From assembly GCA_035578175.1 (NCBI GenBank), contig JAQMRL010000004.1, positions 42,241,401-42,305,400 on the forward strand: a stretch of DNA of 64,000 nt, read 5' to 3'. Shown here piece by piece: positions 1 through 10,785 of the stretch. Made by a program: the position numbers and the translations under genes. Positions within the stretch are counted from its first letter, which is position 1; each line of letters begins with the position of its first letter. The DNA comes from Catonia carolina (lineage: Eukaryota > Arthropoda > Insecta > Hemiptera > Achilidae). Below the pieces are notes generated by a model. It saw nothing but the letters and a program-made list of their open reading frames with translations. It had not been told where the DNA came from and searched no databases.

Positions 1-751
1 TTTATTGCATCAATTGTCCTTTATTTCTTTACTTTTTTACAAATAAAAAAAAGGTCAGGACGTTGATAGGAAGTCAAAAGTTTAAAGAAAAAGAGGTTTA
101 AAACCCCGTTTACCCTTTAGAAATTCTCACATTCAACTTTAAACAATGAATGAAAGCTTTTAAAAGAGCTCTATCAAGCAGTTAACTAACTTAACTTATA
201 AAAACTAAAACTAATAATAAAAATTAAACCATCCATTAAACTTATATTATCATTTTTTCTTATTTTATTCTTCATTTTTTTATTAAGTAAAGTTTGAGCC
301 TACATATCACTTTATTGAAAATTTTTGGTCGCGTCGTAAATTCTTCCTGAAAAGCTTATTATAAAATGATTGTTATTCTGCAATGTATATTTTATATACG
401 TAATAACTCGTTCTTTAAAAAGTATCATTACTTACTGCAATATGTTTTTCTATTTGCGTTAATATTTTTTTTCTGCCGTTTTCGTATTATAAAATATTTA
501 CATCAGGGGAAATGTTTCTTTAGTGATAGTATGAAATCGATCGATGTCGTAATAGTTTAAAAAAGTAGCATAGAAATAACCATGTTGCTTAAAACGAATT
601 CAGTGTGTTGCCTTTGTAAATGATATTGTGTTTGTAACCGACTGAGAAAGGAAATAAAATACTTTACTATTCTACTGTTGGAGTGTTTAGCATTTCTTGC
701 ATTTGGTGAGGAGAAACAAAGAAAAATTAAATGCAAGTAAACAAACTCTAA
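1..751. other. AT-rich DNA, nothing recognised
   Basis: No coding sequence or repeat that recurs in this window was recognised. The short open frame at 366-560 is rich in F, I, Y and L codons, as expected from AT-rich non-coding DNA. Confidence 0.5.
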
Positions 752-811
752 TGTGAAACACTCACACGACTTTGTTTTGCCAATGCAAATAATGAACCAT
801 ATAACCTAACT

Positions 812-1579
812 TCTATACTTATATAATAAAGAAGAAACGCCTGTTTGTTTGTTCATTTGTAGGAGATAATCTCAGAAACTACTGAACTGATTTAAAAAAA
901 TCTTTCATTGCTGCATAGGTTAGTGCTTCCTGATCAATGTAGGCTATGACGAAACGTTAAGTAACTTTAAGTAAGTGAGTAACTTTAAGTTAAGCAACTT
1001 AAACGACGGTCGCATGTTTTAGTCCATCGGGTGCATAGCACTTTTATTTCTTCTAAGTCCTCTGGATGGTGTTTTTTTTGGGCTAGAAACACGTTTAACT
1101 TTTATATTTCATACAAAAACGTGATGAATAACATTCGATTCCAAAAACATTAAAAAACCGGAAATATTCAAAATTTGTATTTATGTATTTTATACTCGTA
1201 TATTTTGTTTTCATTCGACAGGAAGTGAATGAGTCAATGTCTAGTTACTGAGCGTACTGCACCTACGAATTACTGTCTCTTATCTCAGCCACACATCAAC
1301 ACTGTCTCTTTCTTTTCCATCGGTATTCTTCTGTGCATTCTATTCAATTCTGTTAAATCGCAGGGACAAACATTTAAAACGGTGGGCATCGATTTGAGAA
1401 AGAGTGCTTCACTCATGGACAACTTTATGTCGATCTTTCTAGAGCTGTAAGTGCAGAAAAGCAATTTATTTTGCTGCCACAGGGCAAAAAAACCACAAAT
1501 ATTGTATATAGAGAGGTTTTAAAATAATTAAAGAGGCCTACATTAGCTGCTGTGAAGCGAAGCGAGCGGGGGTTGCTAG
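812..1579 (+). mobile_element. Helitron (Helitron2-like), deleted copy 1
   Basis: It starts TCTATACTTATATAATAAAG and ends in a GCGAAGCGAGCG-type hairpin region followed by CTAG, with a T on each side. This T|TC...CTAG|T arrangement fits Helitron2/Helentron-type insertion. It is about 83% identical by eye to the copy at 15581-16340. It lies inside a family A copy, whose two halves abut on either side, giving an empty-site proof of the boundaries. Internally it keeps only the end of the helicase gene, so it is non-autonomous. At 768 bp it is far shorter than a full RepHel element of several kb. Confidence 0.85.
1290..1530 (+). pseudogene. Helitron Rep/helicase C-terminal remnant, copy 1
   Basis: Translation gives the PIF1-like helicase end of a Helitron Rep-helicase: VKSQGQTFKTVGIDLRK in one frame. 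After a one-base loss near 1405 the next frame reads CFTHGQLYVDLSRAVSAEKQ followed by FILLPQGKKTTNIVYREVLK and a stop. The NKxQGQT-like strand and the HGQLYVxLSR motif are the last conserved helicase motifs of the family. The Rep domain and the helicase ATP-binding motifs are absent. The frameshift and the missing domains make it non-functional. Confidence 0.85.
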
Positions 1580-1695
1580 TTAGTAATAAAACATTAGAAA
1601 TAAACAAAAAACTATTCTCAAAAAACATAACCTAATTTTAACCATTAGTGAATGATGCAAAATGACAACCAACCTTAGTATTATTCTGCTTAATC

Positions 1696-2531
1696 TATTT
1701 TTATTAATTTTAGTTCTCTCTAGATATCCGTACTACATAAATAGACTTTCGTGATTTGTGTAATCTCAAAAATATTCCGTACCTATCTTAGTTGATTTGA
1801 TCTAAAATTTTCCTTAGGAATCTTATTTATTTTTTCTCAAGTCCTTATATTAGTAGTTTATTTTCAAAGAGAATTTATATTCAAAACCGTACTTTTGATT
1901 TTGCAAATAATAATATAGTGTCTTAATTTAATTTTTAATATTTCTTCATTCATTCATTCGTATTCCTAAGGTGTATTCTTGTCGCTGCTTCCTTAGGTTT
2001 CTTTCAAAAACTATTATTTTTATATCCACGTACATATTGAATTTTGTATCTTTCAATGACTTTTTAAGTTGTGGTTCTTCGGCATTCGTTTCCTCTAGTA
2101 TCATCCAAGAGATTCACAATGAATTAATTGTATCTCATGATGCCCGATGAATTTAACTTTATTTTTGTTCGAGTGTACAGTGAGTTCTCGTTTGCATCCA
2201 ACTCCTAGTTTTCTACGATTGTTTTCGTTGCAAAACTGTATTTTTTCATAATTTTTTACTTTAGAAATTCCTGAATTCAAAATAATGTTCAATTACTTTT
2301 AGGTTGCGACAACGAAAAGTTAGAGAGAAAGTCATTTTCGCGTAGTCACGTTCTGAGAAACATCTGCTGCATTATGTTATCTCAAGATCTTTATTTAGAA
2401 TATTTCAGCTAAACCAGTAGGTAAATTGAAGGTTTTGGATACGATATTTGACCGGAAAATAGAGACAAGAATACAAAAGGGTCAATTTATGATGTCGGAC
2501 AGTTTCTGAATTTCCTCAAATTATATTTTTT
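1696..2531. other. AT-rich DNA, nothing recognised
   Basis: No recurring element or coding similarity was seen. The open frame on the minus strand at 2101-2292 has no recognisable motif. Confidence 0.45.
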
Positions 2532-2932
2532 GCGTTTCTTGATGAAGAAATTCTTATGGTTTTTTATATATTAAAGATATCTATATAATTATTTCTTTCT
2601 TATCAGCATATCTCAGTAATTCATATTATTCCAGTTTTGTGTCGTGAAATCGTAGATGCTACTTAATTCACCATTGTTAATATACATTTCACGAGTGTTT
2701 GTTGCAAGATAAAATATTTAAGCTTATTGTTTTAGAGTAGTCACCCTTTTTTTATCCCTTACGCGCAAATGTTTCATATAATATATGAAACATTGCACTA
2801 AAGCATTTGCACTAAAACTAAAGCATTTATATTATAAATGCTTCTATTCATTTCCTATGGAAAATGAATGAATATACTGAATTTTAAAATAAATGTGATG
2901 TTAAAAAATAATTATGGATCAGTGAATGCGTC

Positions 2933-3127
2933 ACATTTATTTATTTATTTAATGTAACACCAAGATTTTGATTTTATTTTACGTGTAAATGTTTTTTTTT
3001 TTCATGTAAGTTGTAATAATGTTGACGTTAAAAGGAGATAACAATGAATGATTAAAGAATAGCAGACCTGACAGGGATCGAACTCGGCACACCAACAGAA
3101 AGTCCGCAGCATTGAGAAAACCATTCG
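2933..3127 (-). mobile_element. tRNA-derived SINE in tandem unit 1
   Basis: Read on the minus strand, the head is tRNA-like (TGGTTTTCTCAATGCTGCGG, a loose A-box) followed by a good B-box, GAGTTCGATCCC. The 3' end is a (TAAA)n run at the low-coordinate side. It resembles the SINEs at 47509 and 60475 in head layout and in its TTAAATAAA-type tail. It is a SINE head, not a functional tRNA gene: no cloverleaf with paired acceptor arms is visible. Confidence 0.65.
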
Positions 3128-3549
3128 AAGAAACGGGTACTTTTGCTTTTGCGTTTCTTGATGAAGAAATTCTTATGGTTTTTTATATATTAAAGATATC
3201 TATATAATTATTTCTTTCTTATCAGCATATCTCAGTAATTCATATTATTCCAGTTTTGTGTCGTGAAATCGTAGATGCTACTTAATTCACCATTGTTAAT
3301 ATACATTTCACGAGTGTTTGTTGCAAGATAAAATATTTAAGCTTATTGTTTTAGAGTAGTCACCCTTTTTTTATCCCTTACGCGCAAATGTTTCATATAA
3401 TATATGAAACATTGCACTAAAGCATTTGCACTAAAACTAAAGCATTTATATTATAAATGCTTCTATTCATTTCCTATGGAAAATGAATGAATATACTGAA
3501 TTTTAAAATAAATGTGATGTTAAAAAATAATTATGGATCAGTGAATGCG

Positions 3550-3744
3550 TCACATTTATTTATTTATTTAATGTAACACCAAGATTTTGATTTTATTTTA
3601 CGTGTAAATGTTTTTTTTTCATGTAAGTTGTAATAATGTTGACGTTAAAAGGAGATAACAATGAATGATTAAAGAATAGCAGACCTGACAGGGATCGAAC
3701 TCGGCACACCAACAGAAAGTCCGCAGCATTGAGAAAACCATTCG
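3550..3744 (-). mobile_element. tRNA-derived SINE in tandem unit 2
   Basis: This is the second copy of the same SINE, carried along by the tandem duplication. It has the same B-box (GAGTTCGATCCC on the minus strand) and the same (TAAA)n tail. Confidence 0.65.
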
Positions 3745-4166
3745 AAGAAACGGGTACTTTTGCTTTTGCGTTTCTTGATGAAGAAATTCTTATGGTTTTT
3801 TATATATTAAAGATATCTATATAATTATTTCTTTCTTATCAGCATATCTCAGTAATTCATATTATTCCAGTTTTGTGTCGTGAAATCGTAGATGCTACTT
3901 AATTCACCATTGTTAATATACATTTCACGAGTGTTTGTTGCAAGATAAAATATTTAAGCTTATTGTTTTAGAGTAGTCACCCTTTTTTTATCCCTTACGC
4001 GCAAATGTTTCATATAATATATGAAACATTGCACTAAAGCATTTGCACTAAAACTAAAGCATTTATATTATAAATGCTTCTATTCATTTCCTATGGAAAA
4101 TGAATGAATATACTGAATTTTAAAATAAATGTGATGTTAAAAAATAATTATGGATCAGTGAATGCG

Positions 4167-4361
4167 TCACATTTATTTATTTATTTAATGTAACACCAAG
4201 ATTTTGATTTTATTTTACGTGTAAATGTTTTTTTTTCATGTAAGTTATAATAATGTTGACGTTAAAAGGAGATAACAATGAATGATTAAAGAATAGCAGA
4301 CCTGACAGGGATCGAACTCGGCACACCAACAGAAAGTCCGCAGCATTGAGAAAACCATTCG
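4167..4361 (-). mobile_element. tRNA-derived SINE in tandem unit 3
   Basis: This is the third copy, differing by one base in the body. The minus-strand open frame at 4210-4446 runs through it and is not a gene. Confidence 0.65.
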
Positions 4362-4381
4362 AAGAAACGGGTACTTTTGCT

Positions 4382-5699
4382 AGTTTAATTTTAATACAGA
4401 TTTGACCAAGAAATCTTTTCAAGATCAAGAGATATCTTCGAATCATTTATAACATTTTGCAGTTTGTTTAACTGTTGAAAATTAATTTCCCATGAATGAT
4501 AAAATCTACAATAAATACATATAAACTGAGAATTTTTCGATATTTTATAATTTAGGTGTAAGGTATAACACTAATGAGACGATTCAAGTTTACCAACCAA
4601 AATAAAAATAAAGAAAAACTGATGTAATCATTCCCGATAACAAAATTATGAGTTTTCGTTATGAAATTCAGTACAAATACAAAAACCATATTTAAAAACC
4701 AGCAAAGGATACAATAATGATAATAATATTAATTAAAAGAAACTTATTCTTTCTAATAAAGATGAGGGAATGAAAAAGAAGTTAATTGTTCTTCAATAAG
4801 CTAAGAACTGTATTATTACAACTCTATTTTGTGAGTGTGTATGTGTGTTAAGACTACCGAACGGGGGAGAGATGTATTTGTGTGTAACAAATTGAAATCT
4901 GTAGTGGCGTTGTAATGAAGAGAACACAAGGGAGAAATGGTGGGTTTTGTGACGGGGGAAAGGGAAAACGAAAGCTTGCTTTGCTTTTAAACAGACTACA
5001 GACCCACCAGTCGGTTGGTGTGTAAAGGGCAGTTCTCTTAATATAAGCAATTGTGTTTTATATGAAAAGCAATAAAATAAGACACGGTTTCACCAGTAAA
5101 AGAGGAGGAACAAGGAGGAAATAGCAAAGAAACGAAAGAGAGAGAAATAATATTGAATAGAGGAGGAGGTTGAGTATTTGCGGGAGGGGTTGTAGCAATT
5201 AAAGCCATGCCCAGATGGTGCCGTCTTCTGCAGGCAAAATCATAGCATGGAAATATTGTACAATAACAACCCGCCTTCTCACCCCCTTACTTCTCCTCCT
5301 CCTTCACCCCTTCTCAAAACCAACCCTACGAAACTCCATCTCCTCATCTTTCTCCTCCATCTACTATTACTAGTATTATTCAGACTGATTCACTCTCCCG
5401 CTCAAACTCTCTTGCCGCTCGTAAAGCGCCGTATAAATGAAGTGATACAGTCATTAAATAGTTAAATAATTATACACAATATAACGTCCGTAATTGTAAT
5501 GCAGTTACACAGCTATACCGAGTAATAATACCACAATACACTTTTGTACAAATTAACCAAGCTGGGTATAATTTTAATTTATTAGTTATTAGTACTATTT
5601 AATTAAACAATAACATTAATTATATAATTAATATTAAAATCCATTAAACGGGAAGGGAAATCGAAAATCTGAACGTTTCACATTCTTTATAGGGCCTAC
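4382..5699. other. Unique DNA with a GC-richer, CT-rich patch
   Basis: No gene was recognised. Positions 4830-5000 are G-rich, and 5265-5410 is a C/T-rich tract (cctcctccttcacc) that makes a 72-codon open frame of low complexity (P, L and H rich). It could be an unannotated promoter or UTR, but no splice-bounded coding sequence is evident. Confidence 0.35.
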
Positions 5700-6141
5700 T
5701 GTTGTTTAGGCCAGCAGCCAAAAGGCTGGTTTGAACCTCTAGAGGTTTTACTTAGTAAAAATGAGGAGTGAGGTGGTTTACTATTGCTTTCCTCACTTAG
5801 TTGAAAGAGTATGCTTATCAGCATGCCAGGCCTTCCAAAAAGCACCCACCTTCCACCCTGCAAATGACACCTTCATTTCATTCACCCCAGGGTCAGGCTG
5901 TATAGTGAAATTCATTACTCTCAGAGGAGATTACTCTGACTAATGTCGTTTACACCTTTACCTCTTCTGTTCTTAAATAGTTCAGGCATATAATTGGCTG
6001 TCAATGTGATAAGAAACAGAACTATTTTTAGTATAATGTTTCAGTCATATAATTGGCTGATTATGTGAAAAGAAACAGAACTATTTTTTATTTCCTGGAA
6101 CTAGCATATCTAGTGCAAATAATTTAACACTCCACCTGCCT
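5700..6141 (-). mobile_element. Family B SINE-like copy with an internal duplication
   Basis: The copy is nearly full length. It starts (plus strand) with the CAGCC-GGCTG hairpin region and runs to the ccacctgcc end. The block ending cagaactattttt is present twice in tandem (about 5981-6040 and 6041-6093), a copy-specific duplication. The plus-strand open frame at 5761-5943 is a by-product. It abuts the LINE fragment that begins near 6142. Confidence 0.85.
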
Positions 6142-6548
6142 GTAAACCTTGTCAGCTTGAACGGTACAGTAACCCCACAGAAGGAGGAAGTTAAATATCT
6201 GAGTTAACATCTAGATCGAAGACTCATGTGGAGAAGTCATATATGAACGAAACGAAAGCAACTTGGGCTGAAGTTACGTCAATTGTTCTGGCTCTTAGGC
6301 AGTAGGTCTCAACTCTCTCTTGCAAATAAAGTACTCGTATACAAAGTAATACTCAAACCAGTTTGGACGTATGGGTTAGAGCTGTGGGGTACAGCTAGTT
6401 CATCAAATATAGAAATACTGCGCGCTTCCAGTCAAAATCCGTGAGACTAATCACTGCAGCCCTATGGTACGTAACCAATGAAATACTACACAATGACCTA
6501 AACCTGCCCTTCATAAAAGAAGAAATTAAACAACAGCGAAAACCGTTG
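6142..6548 (+). pseudogene. Jockey-like LINE reverse-transcriptase C-terminal fragment
   Basis: Translation gives VSLNGTVTPQKEEVKYL, a stop, HLDRRLMWRSHI, a stop, then TKRKQLGLKLRQLFWLLGSR and SLANKVLVYKVILKPVWTYG followed by LELWGTASSSNIEIL. After a frameshift at about 6432 it continues RLITAALWYVTNEILHNDLN. The HLD.RL.W and LKP.WTYG.xLWGTAS.SNIE blocks are the usual C-terminal end of jockey-clade RTs. Two stops and one frameshift show it is dead. The catalytic YADD part is absent. It is joined to family B on the left and a family A fragment on the right. Confidence 0.85.
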
Positions 6549-6607
6549 TAGGTTTTCAAATGTTCTTCAATTTTTATTTTGTAACACTTTTTCTCTAAAA
6601 TAAATAT

Positions 6608-6850
6608 TGTGACACTTATCGCTAAGGTCCGTTTCGGGATCTAGGTAATTAAATAACTAATACACTGAAGTTTACACTTACGAATATTTATTACACTAAA
6701 AGATTTACAAAATAAATAATAAACTGATTATAATGACATATTAGAATAAATAACTTAATAATTTACTTAGCACTACTTACAATCAATTTTATAGTATACA
6801 CATACAAAATGAAAACTGAATTTAGTACAGATACACAATAACTTTACACG

Positions 6851-6901
<51 letters not shown>

Positions 6902-7332
6902 GGCAGTATAACAAGACCTCGGAACCGTTAACCTGAATTACGCCCGATAGTCACTCGTCAAAGATCAAACGACTACTAACTCTTGACCGCGCTCGGGGGT
7001 CTCTTTTATAGTGAATCAAAATAACCTTCCCGAAAAACATCGAACTTCGATACAAATAATAAAGTACAAAAAACCCCGTTATAAATGAGTGCTAGAGAAA
7101 TCTTAAACAAGTCAACTATTGTAAATAGAAAACGTAAACAATCGGACCCTTCATAAATAGCTGTACAACAATAGACACAATAGCGCAGTCCTTCCAAACA
7201 ACTTTAATAGGCAAACTTTTGTTGTTACTATTGACCCATTGTTACTCTTTAACTCTTATTTTCTACTCTTCACCATTGTAGGAATTAAATTCTAGAAATT
7301 ACGCGAGCCATATCTTCTTCGATATTGTCACA
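6608..7332 (-). mobile_element. Putative solo LTR, copy 1
   Basis: This 725-bp insertion has inverted ends TGTGACA...TGTCACA and is flanked by ATAT on both sides (6604-6607 and 7333-7336), consistent with a 4-bp target duplication. On the minus strand it has a TATA-like CTATAAAAGAG near 7006-7016. A diverged 716-bp relative lies at 28011-28726. No internal retroviral-type coding region is present, so it would be a solo LTR (gypsy-type by TSD length). A TIR-type DNA element is the alternative. A (CA)n run sits inside. Confidence 0.55.
6852..6899. repeat. (AC)n microsatellite
   Basis: This is an uninterrupted AC run of about 24 units within the putative LTR. The second LTR copy has only a short AC-poor stretch here, so the run expanded after insertion or is specific to this copy. 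Confidence 0.95.
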
Positions 7333-7495
7333 ATATTAAGGCCGCAATCTTAAAAAAAAATATTTTTAATACTAGAGAAAAGTTTCACCAAGAATTTCCT
7401 CAGCACGGTGCTTACACTATCTTGTAGAGCATAAAAGATCTATTATATATGAGGCAATTTTTTTTAAGAAAATCGCAAAGAAGTGAAGTCTCCAT

Positions 7496-8550
7496 ATAGC
7501 GTTCAAGGTTGGAAATTTTACAAGGAGATTTTGTACAATTAATTTTGTGTTGCAGTGTCTACATTTATTAGGATCTTGTTTCGTCATGAGGTGACTGTGT
7601 GTTAGTTCAGTGTGACTAATTCTTAGTCGTATAATTGTCTTTTGGTCTAGTCTATTATCAAAAATTTCTGGTTGTAAGTCTTCGGTATTAGTCCTTACTA
7701 TGTAGAGGTTAGTTATTTAAGTCTTCCACTGTTCATTCCAAATAAATTTTAAATTGTTTTTGAACATCTTCGAAATGTTTTATGTTTTTAAAAGTTTTTG
7801 AATTTATTGTAGACCTACTTTTCATGATAACATTTTTCACCATTATATTTTCAGCCTAGATATATTTAATAAAAATAACTTATGGAATTTTCATTAAAAT
7901 CATAAACAGTTTTTGAGAAAATCATGAATGTATGTATACAAACTTAAAAAGTTTTCAAGTTGACATTATTATAACACTACCATAGATTTTAATTGGTAAT
8001 TATCTGAAATTATCCATCGATGTAAAGTTTCTAAATTTTGGGGTTTCTGTTAATTTGTTGGTTAAATACAATTTGGAATTTAATGTTAATGTAAATTAAC
8101 AATAGAAATTAATTGCCGTTCTTAATAGAGATTACAAGTTACACGATTTAAAACAATTATGTATCATTTATTTATTGGCTTAAATTATGTTAAGTTAAGG
8201 TTAATTATATTTAACTTTGTTAACTAAATTATGTCATTAATTAGAATGTTAAGCAGTTCAGAACATTGTTTTCAATTAGATTAGTGAGATAAATGTAAAA
8301 GCATCAACTGCTTCATTTTACTTGGGTGTTTTAACGTGACTTCATTTTAATTTTGTTGTATTATTTTAAGCTATTTATGTTTTTTTTTTGTTTATTTAAA
8401 GTCGCATTAACAAGATCGAATAATACCTAAGGAAACTTTTAATTAAATTTTATGTTTGGATTTGAAATAAAGACTGTCTTTGAAAAAAGACAAGAGTCTT
8501 TGAAAAAAAGCAAAGAGAAAGCTTGAGGTTTATTAAATATTATGGTTCTT
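7496..8550. other. AT-rich DNA, nothing recognised
   Basis: It is rich in A/T runs and short simple tracts. No coding motif or window-wide repeat was seen. Confidence 0.45.
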
Positions 8551-8950
8551 GTTGTTATTGTTTAGTTCATCAGCCGAAAGACTAGTTTAAAACTCTAGAA
8601 GCTTTACTAAGTAAAACGAGGAGTGAGGTAGATTAGACTTGCCTTCCTCACTGAATAAAAAAATATGCTTATCAGCGTCCCAGGCCCTCTGAAAGCATCT
8701 ACTTTCATCACTGCTTATGATACTTTCACTTCATTCACCGCAGGATCTGGCTGTATGCTGAATGAAATTTATTACTCTCAGAGGTGATTACTCTGACTAG
8801 TGTCTTTTACACCTCTACCTCTTCTGTTTTTAAATAGTTTAGTCATACAACTGGCTGATCATGTGATAAAAAACAGAACTATTTTTGTAGCCTTGGAACT
8901 AGCAGATCTAGTGCAAAAAAAATTAAACACTCTCCCTGCTTGTTATGGGC
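8551..8950 (-). mobile_element. Family B SINE-like copy
   Basis: The copy is full length: hairpin end at 8570-8587 (cagccgaaag, degenerate) and distal end ctgcttgttatgggc at 8950. A GTT-rich tract precedes it (gttgttattgttt), matching the (AAC)n tail on the minus strand. Confidence 0.85.
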
Positions 8951-9046
8951 GTAAGAACCTATTATGTATTAAGTGTAAAATAATTGTTATTGTTAGTTAA
9001 GTTTTGTTCGTAATTAATTAATTGTAATTGAGGAAAAGTAAAAGTG

Positions 9047-9437
9047 TAAAAGAAATTACATATCGTAGAAATGTTTTTTATCTTTAATCTTGTATAGCCT
9101 ATCACTGTATACCATCTACTTTCCACCCTGCAAATGACACCTTCACTTCATTCACCACAAGATCTGGCTGTATAATGAAAGTCATTACTCTCAGAGGAGA
9201 TATTTTTGACTAGTGTCTTATACACCTCTATGTTTTCTGTTACCTCTTTACCCCTATGTCTTTTTACCTCTATATTAACCTCTATATTATATTATGTCTT
9301 TTTACCTCATGTCTTCTGTTCTTAAATAGTTCATTCATATAATTGGTCTACCATGTTATAAGAAATAGAACTATTTTTGTAGCCCTTTAACTAGCAGATC
9401 GAGTGCAAATAATTTAACACTCCACCTGCCAGTTATG
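9047..9437 (-). mobile_element. Family B variant with a replaced hairpin end
   Basis: The body from about 9111 (ctactttccaccctg) to 9437 is family B. The hairpin/AAC end is replaced by about 63 bp (attacatatcgtagaaat through atcactgtatacc). The same replacement occurs at 61844-61905. Positions 9225-9315 hold a local expansion of cctctatgtctttttac-like units. Confidence 0.75.
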
Positions 9438-9849
9438 GAACAAATTATTCATATAAAGTTAGAATAAAACGTAACTAAGTGGAATTATACTTAAGGAAAC
9501 TTTTACTTGAATTTTATGTTTGCATTCGAAATAAAGACAAACAACTTATGTAAAAAACAAAGACAAAACGTTTGAGGTTTATTAAAAATGTGGTTATGAA
9601 GGCGATTAAGAAATCAAATTAACTGACGAAAATTGTACTTTTCGATGTAAATTACACCACTGGGTCGGCCTATATGTTACTTCGTTCAAAGGTCTTCTAT
9701 ATTTGTTTTTAAACGTTTGTGAACTGTTAAATTTATAATTTTCTAAAGTTTATTGTATTTTAAAATATTAACGTAGAAATATTTACGTACCTACATTTTT
9801 CCGTTTAAAAACTATTTTGATAGACGTAAGAAAAGTTTAATATAAAAAA
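9438..9849. other. AT-rich DNA, nothing recognised
   Basis: A short block near 9476-9570 (ttaaggaaacttttaattgaatttta-like, then a diverged caaagacaaa stretch) resembles 8420-8530, so it may be a further low-copy repeat. No gene is visible. Confidence 0.4.
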
Positions 9850-10785
9850 CACTATTTTTACTTTCTCTTTCTTGTATGAATATATAGGAAGGAAAGTACT
9901 GTTTTCATGTCGATTTTAAGAAATCGAGTTTGCACCGGATCTACACTTTTCAGACCCCCTGAACCCAATAAACATGTTTCTATCGATTGGTCTGTGTTTG
10001 TGTGTGTGAACAGAATATCTCAAGAACGGAACATCGTACGAACTTGAAACTTAGGTTACATACCACTAGAGGACCTGACACGAACATTTTCATCGAAATC
10101 GGTCAACCGGAAGTAGTACCTAGTTTATTCGTGTAATTTTTCACTTTTTGCGATTTTCTAAAAAACGGCCAATACGATTTTTTTAAAAATCGCCCCATTT
10201 ACTAAATTTTTTATGCTCTACAAGATAGGGTGGGTGCCATGTGTGCTGAAATTCTTGTGGAGGTTGTTTTCTCGTAAAAAAATTATTTTTATTAAGATTG
10301 CGACTTTATTATGTATTTTAGCGCAAAAATGTATACAATAAAACTTGTAGAAAATTAAAAATTCTACAAATTTTATTGCAAACATTTTTTTTATAATGCT
10401 TAGTTTAGCGGTAATCAGCGATTTTCTGTTTTTTTCTCACGAAAACGGGTAAAGAAATTGGTTTTTTTAAAAAGTTCAGCCTTGGTATCCATTTTACAAC
10501 TAAAGTGTATAACCAAATTTATAGAAAATTAAAAGATCTACTACTTTTATTAAGATAATTTTTCTCTGCAGAACCTACTTTAGCGTGAAAGAGTAATTTT
10601 CCGTATTTTTAAGCTCAACTGAGGTTGTTTTTCATTTTGCGTCCTATCACTCATGATTAAAATAAGGTTATGTTATTTGAGGTTAGTTTTTTCGTGTATT
10701 TCTAATGCTTTATATTAGGTTATATTGTTCAATATTTGCATTGGCAAGAGCAATTCGTGTGAGTGTTTCACACCAATTTTAGTGA
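9850..10785 (+). mobile_element. Family A element, near full length
   Basis: It begins atttttactttctctttcttg and ends with the hairpin GTGTGAGTGTTTCACAC near 10759-10775. It contains the conserved blocks in order: cagaccccctgaaccc, a short TG run, atatctcaagaacgg, ggtcaaccggaagtag, the gcgattttctaaaaa stretch, tacaagatagggtg, then the two diverged internal repeats. No open frame spans it. Confidence 0.85.

Larger units (their letters stand above)
752..1695 (-). mobile_element. Family A element fragment, split by a Helitron
   Basis: Positions 752-811 match the hairpin end of family A read on the minus strand (GTGTGAGTGTTTCAC, then the CTTGCC-like inverted terminus and the aatgaaccatataacct block). 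The same copy resumes at 1580 with the block that follows directly in uninterrupted copies (taaaacattagaaataaac) and fades out near 1695. The gap is filled exactly by the Helitron at 812-1579. The rest of the element is missing. It is non-coding; the class is unresolved. Confidence 0.7.
2532..4381. repeat. Tandem triplication of a 617-619 bp unit
   Basis: The unit beginning gcgtttcttgatgaagaaat starts at 2532, 3151 and 3768, giving periods of 619 and 617 bp. The third unit ends near 4381 (gggtacttttgct). The copies are almost identical: the visible differences are a T-run of 11 versus 9 bases and one substitution (taagttgtaa versus taagttataa, third copy). Each unit carries an inverted repeat (gtttcatataatatatgaaac) and one tRNA-derived SINE. 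Near identity implies a very recent tandem duplication, or an assembly artefact. Confidence 0.95.
6549..7495 (-). mobile_element. Family A fragment, split by a putative solo LTR
   Basis: Positions 6549-6607 match the middle of family A on the minus strand (gtaggttttcaaatg, then the ctctaaaataaatat block). The element resumes at 7333 (attaaggccgcaatctt) and ends near 7495 after the ttgtagagcataaaa block and the aaaatcgcaaa stretch. Both outer ends of the element are missing. Confidence 0.7.

Noticed and set aside
2532..4381. CRISPR-like repeated structure
   Set aside because: The repeat is a 617-bp tandem unit with no short repeats and spacers, and the genome is eukaryotic.
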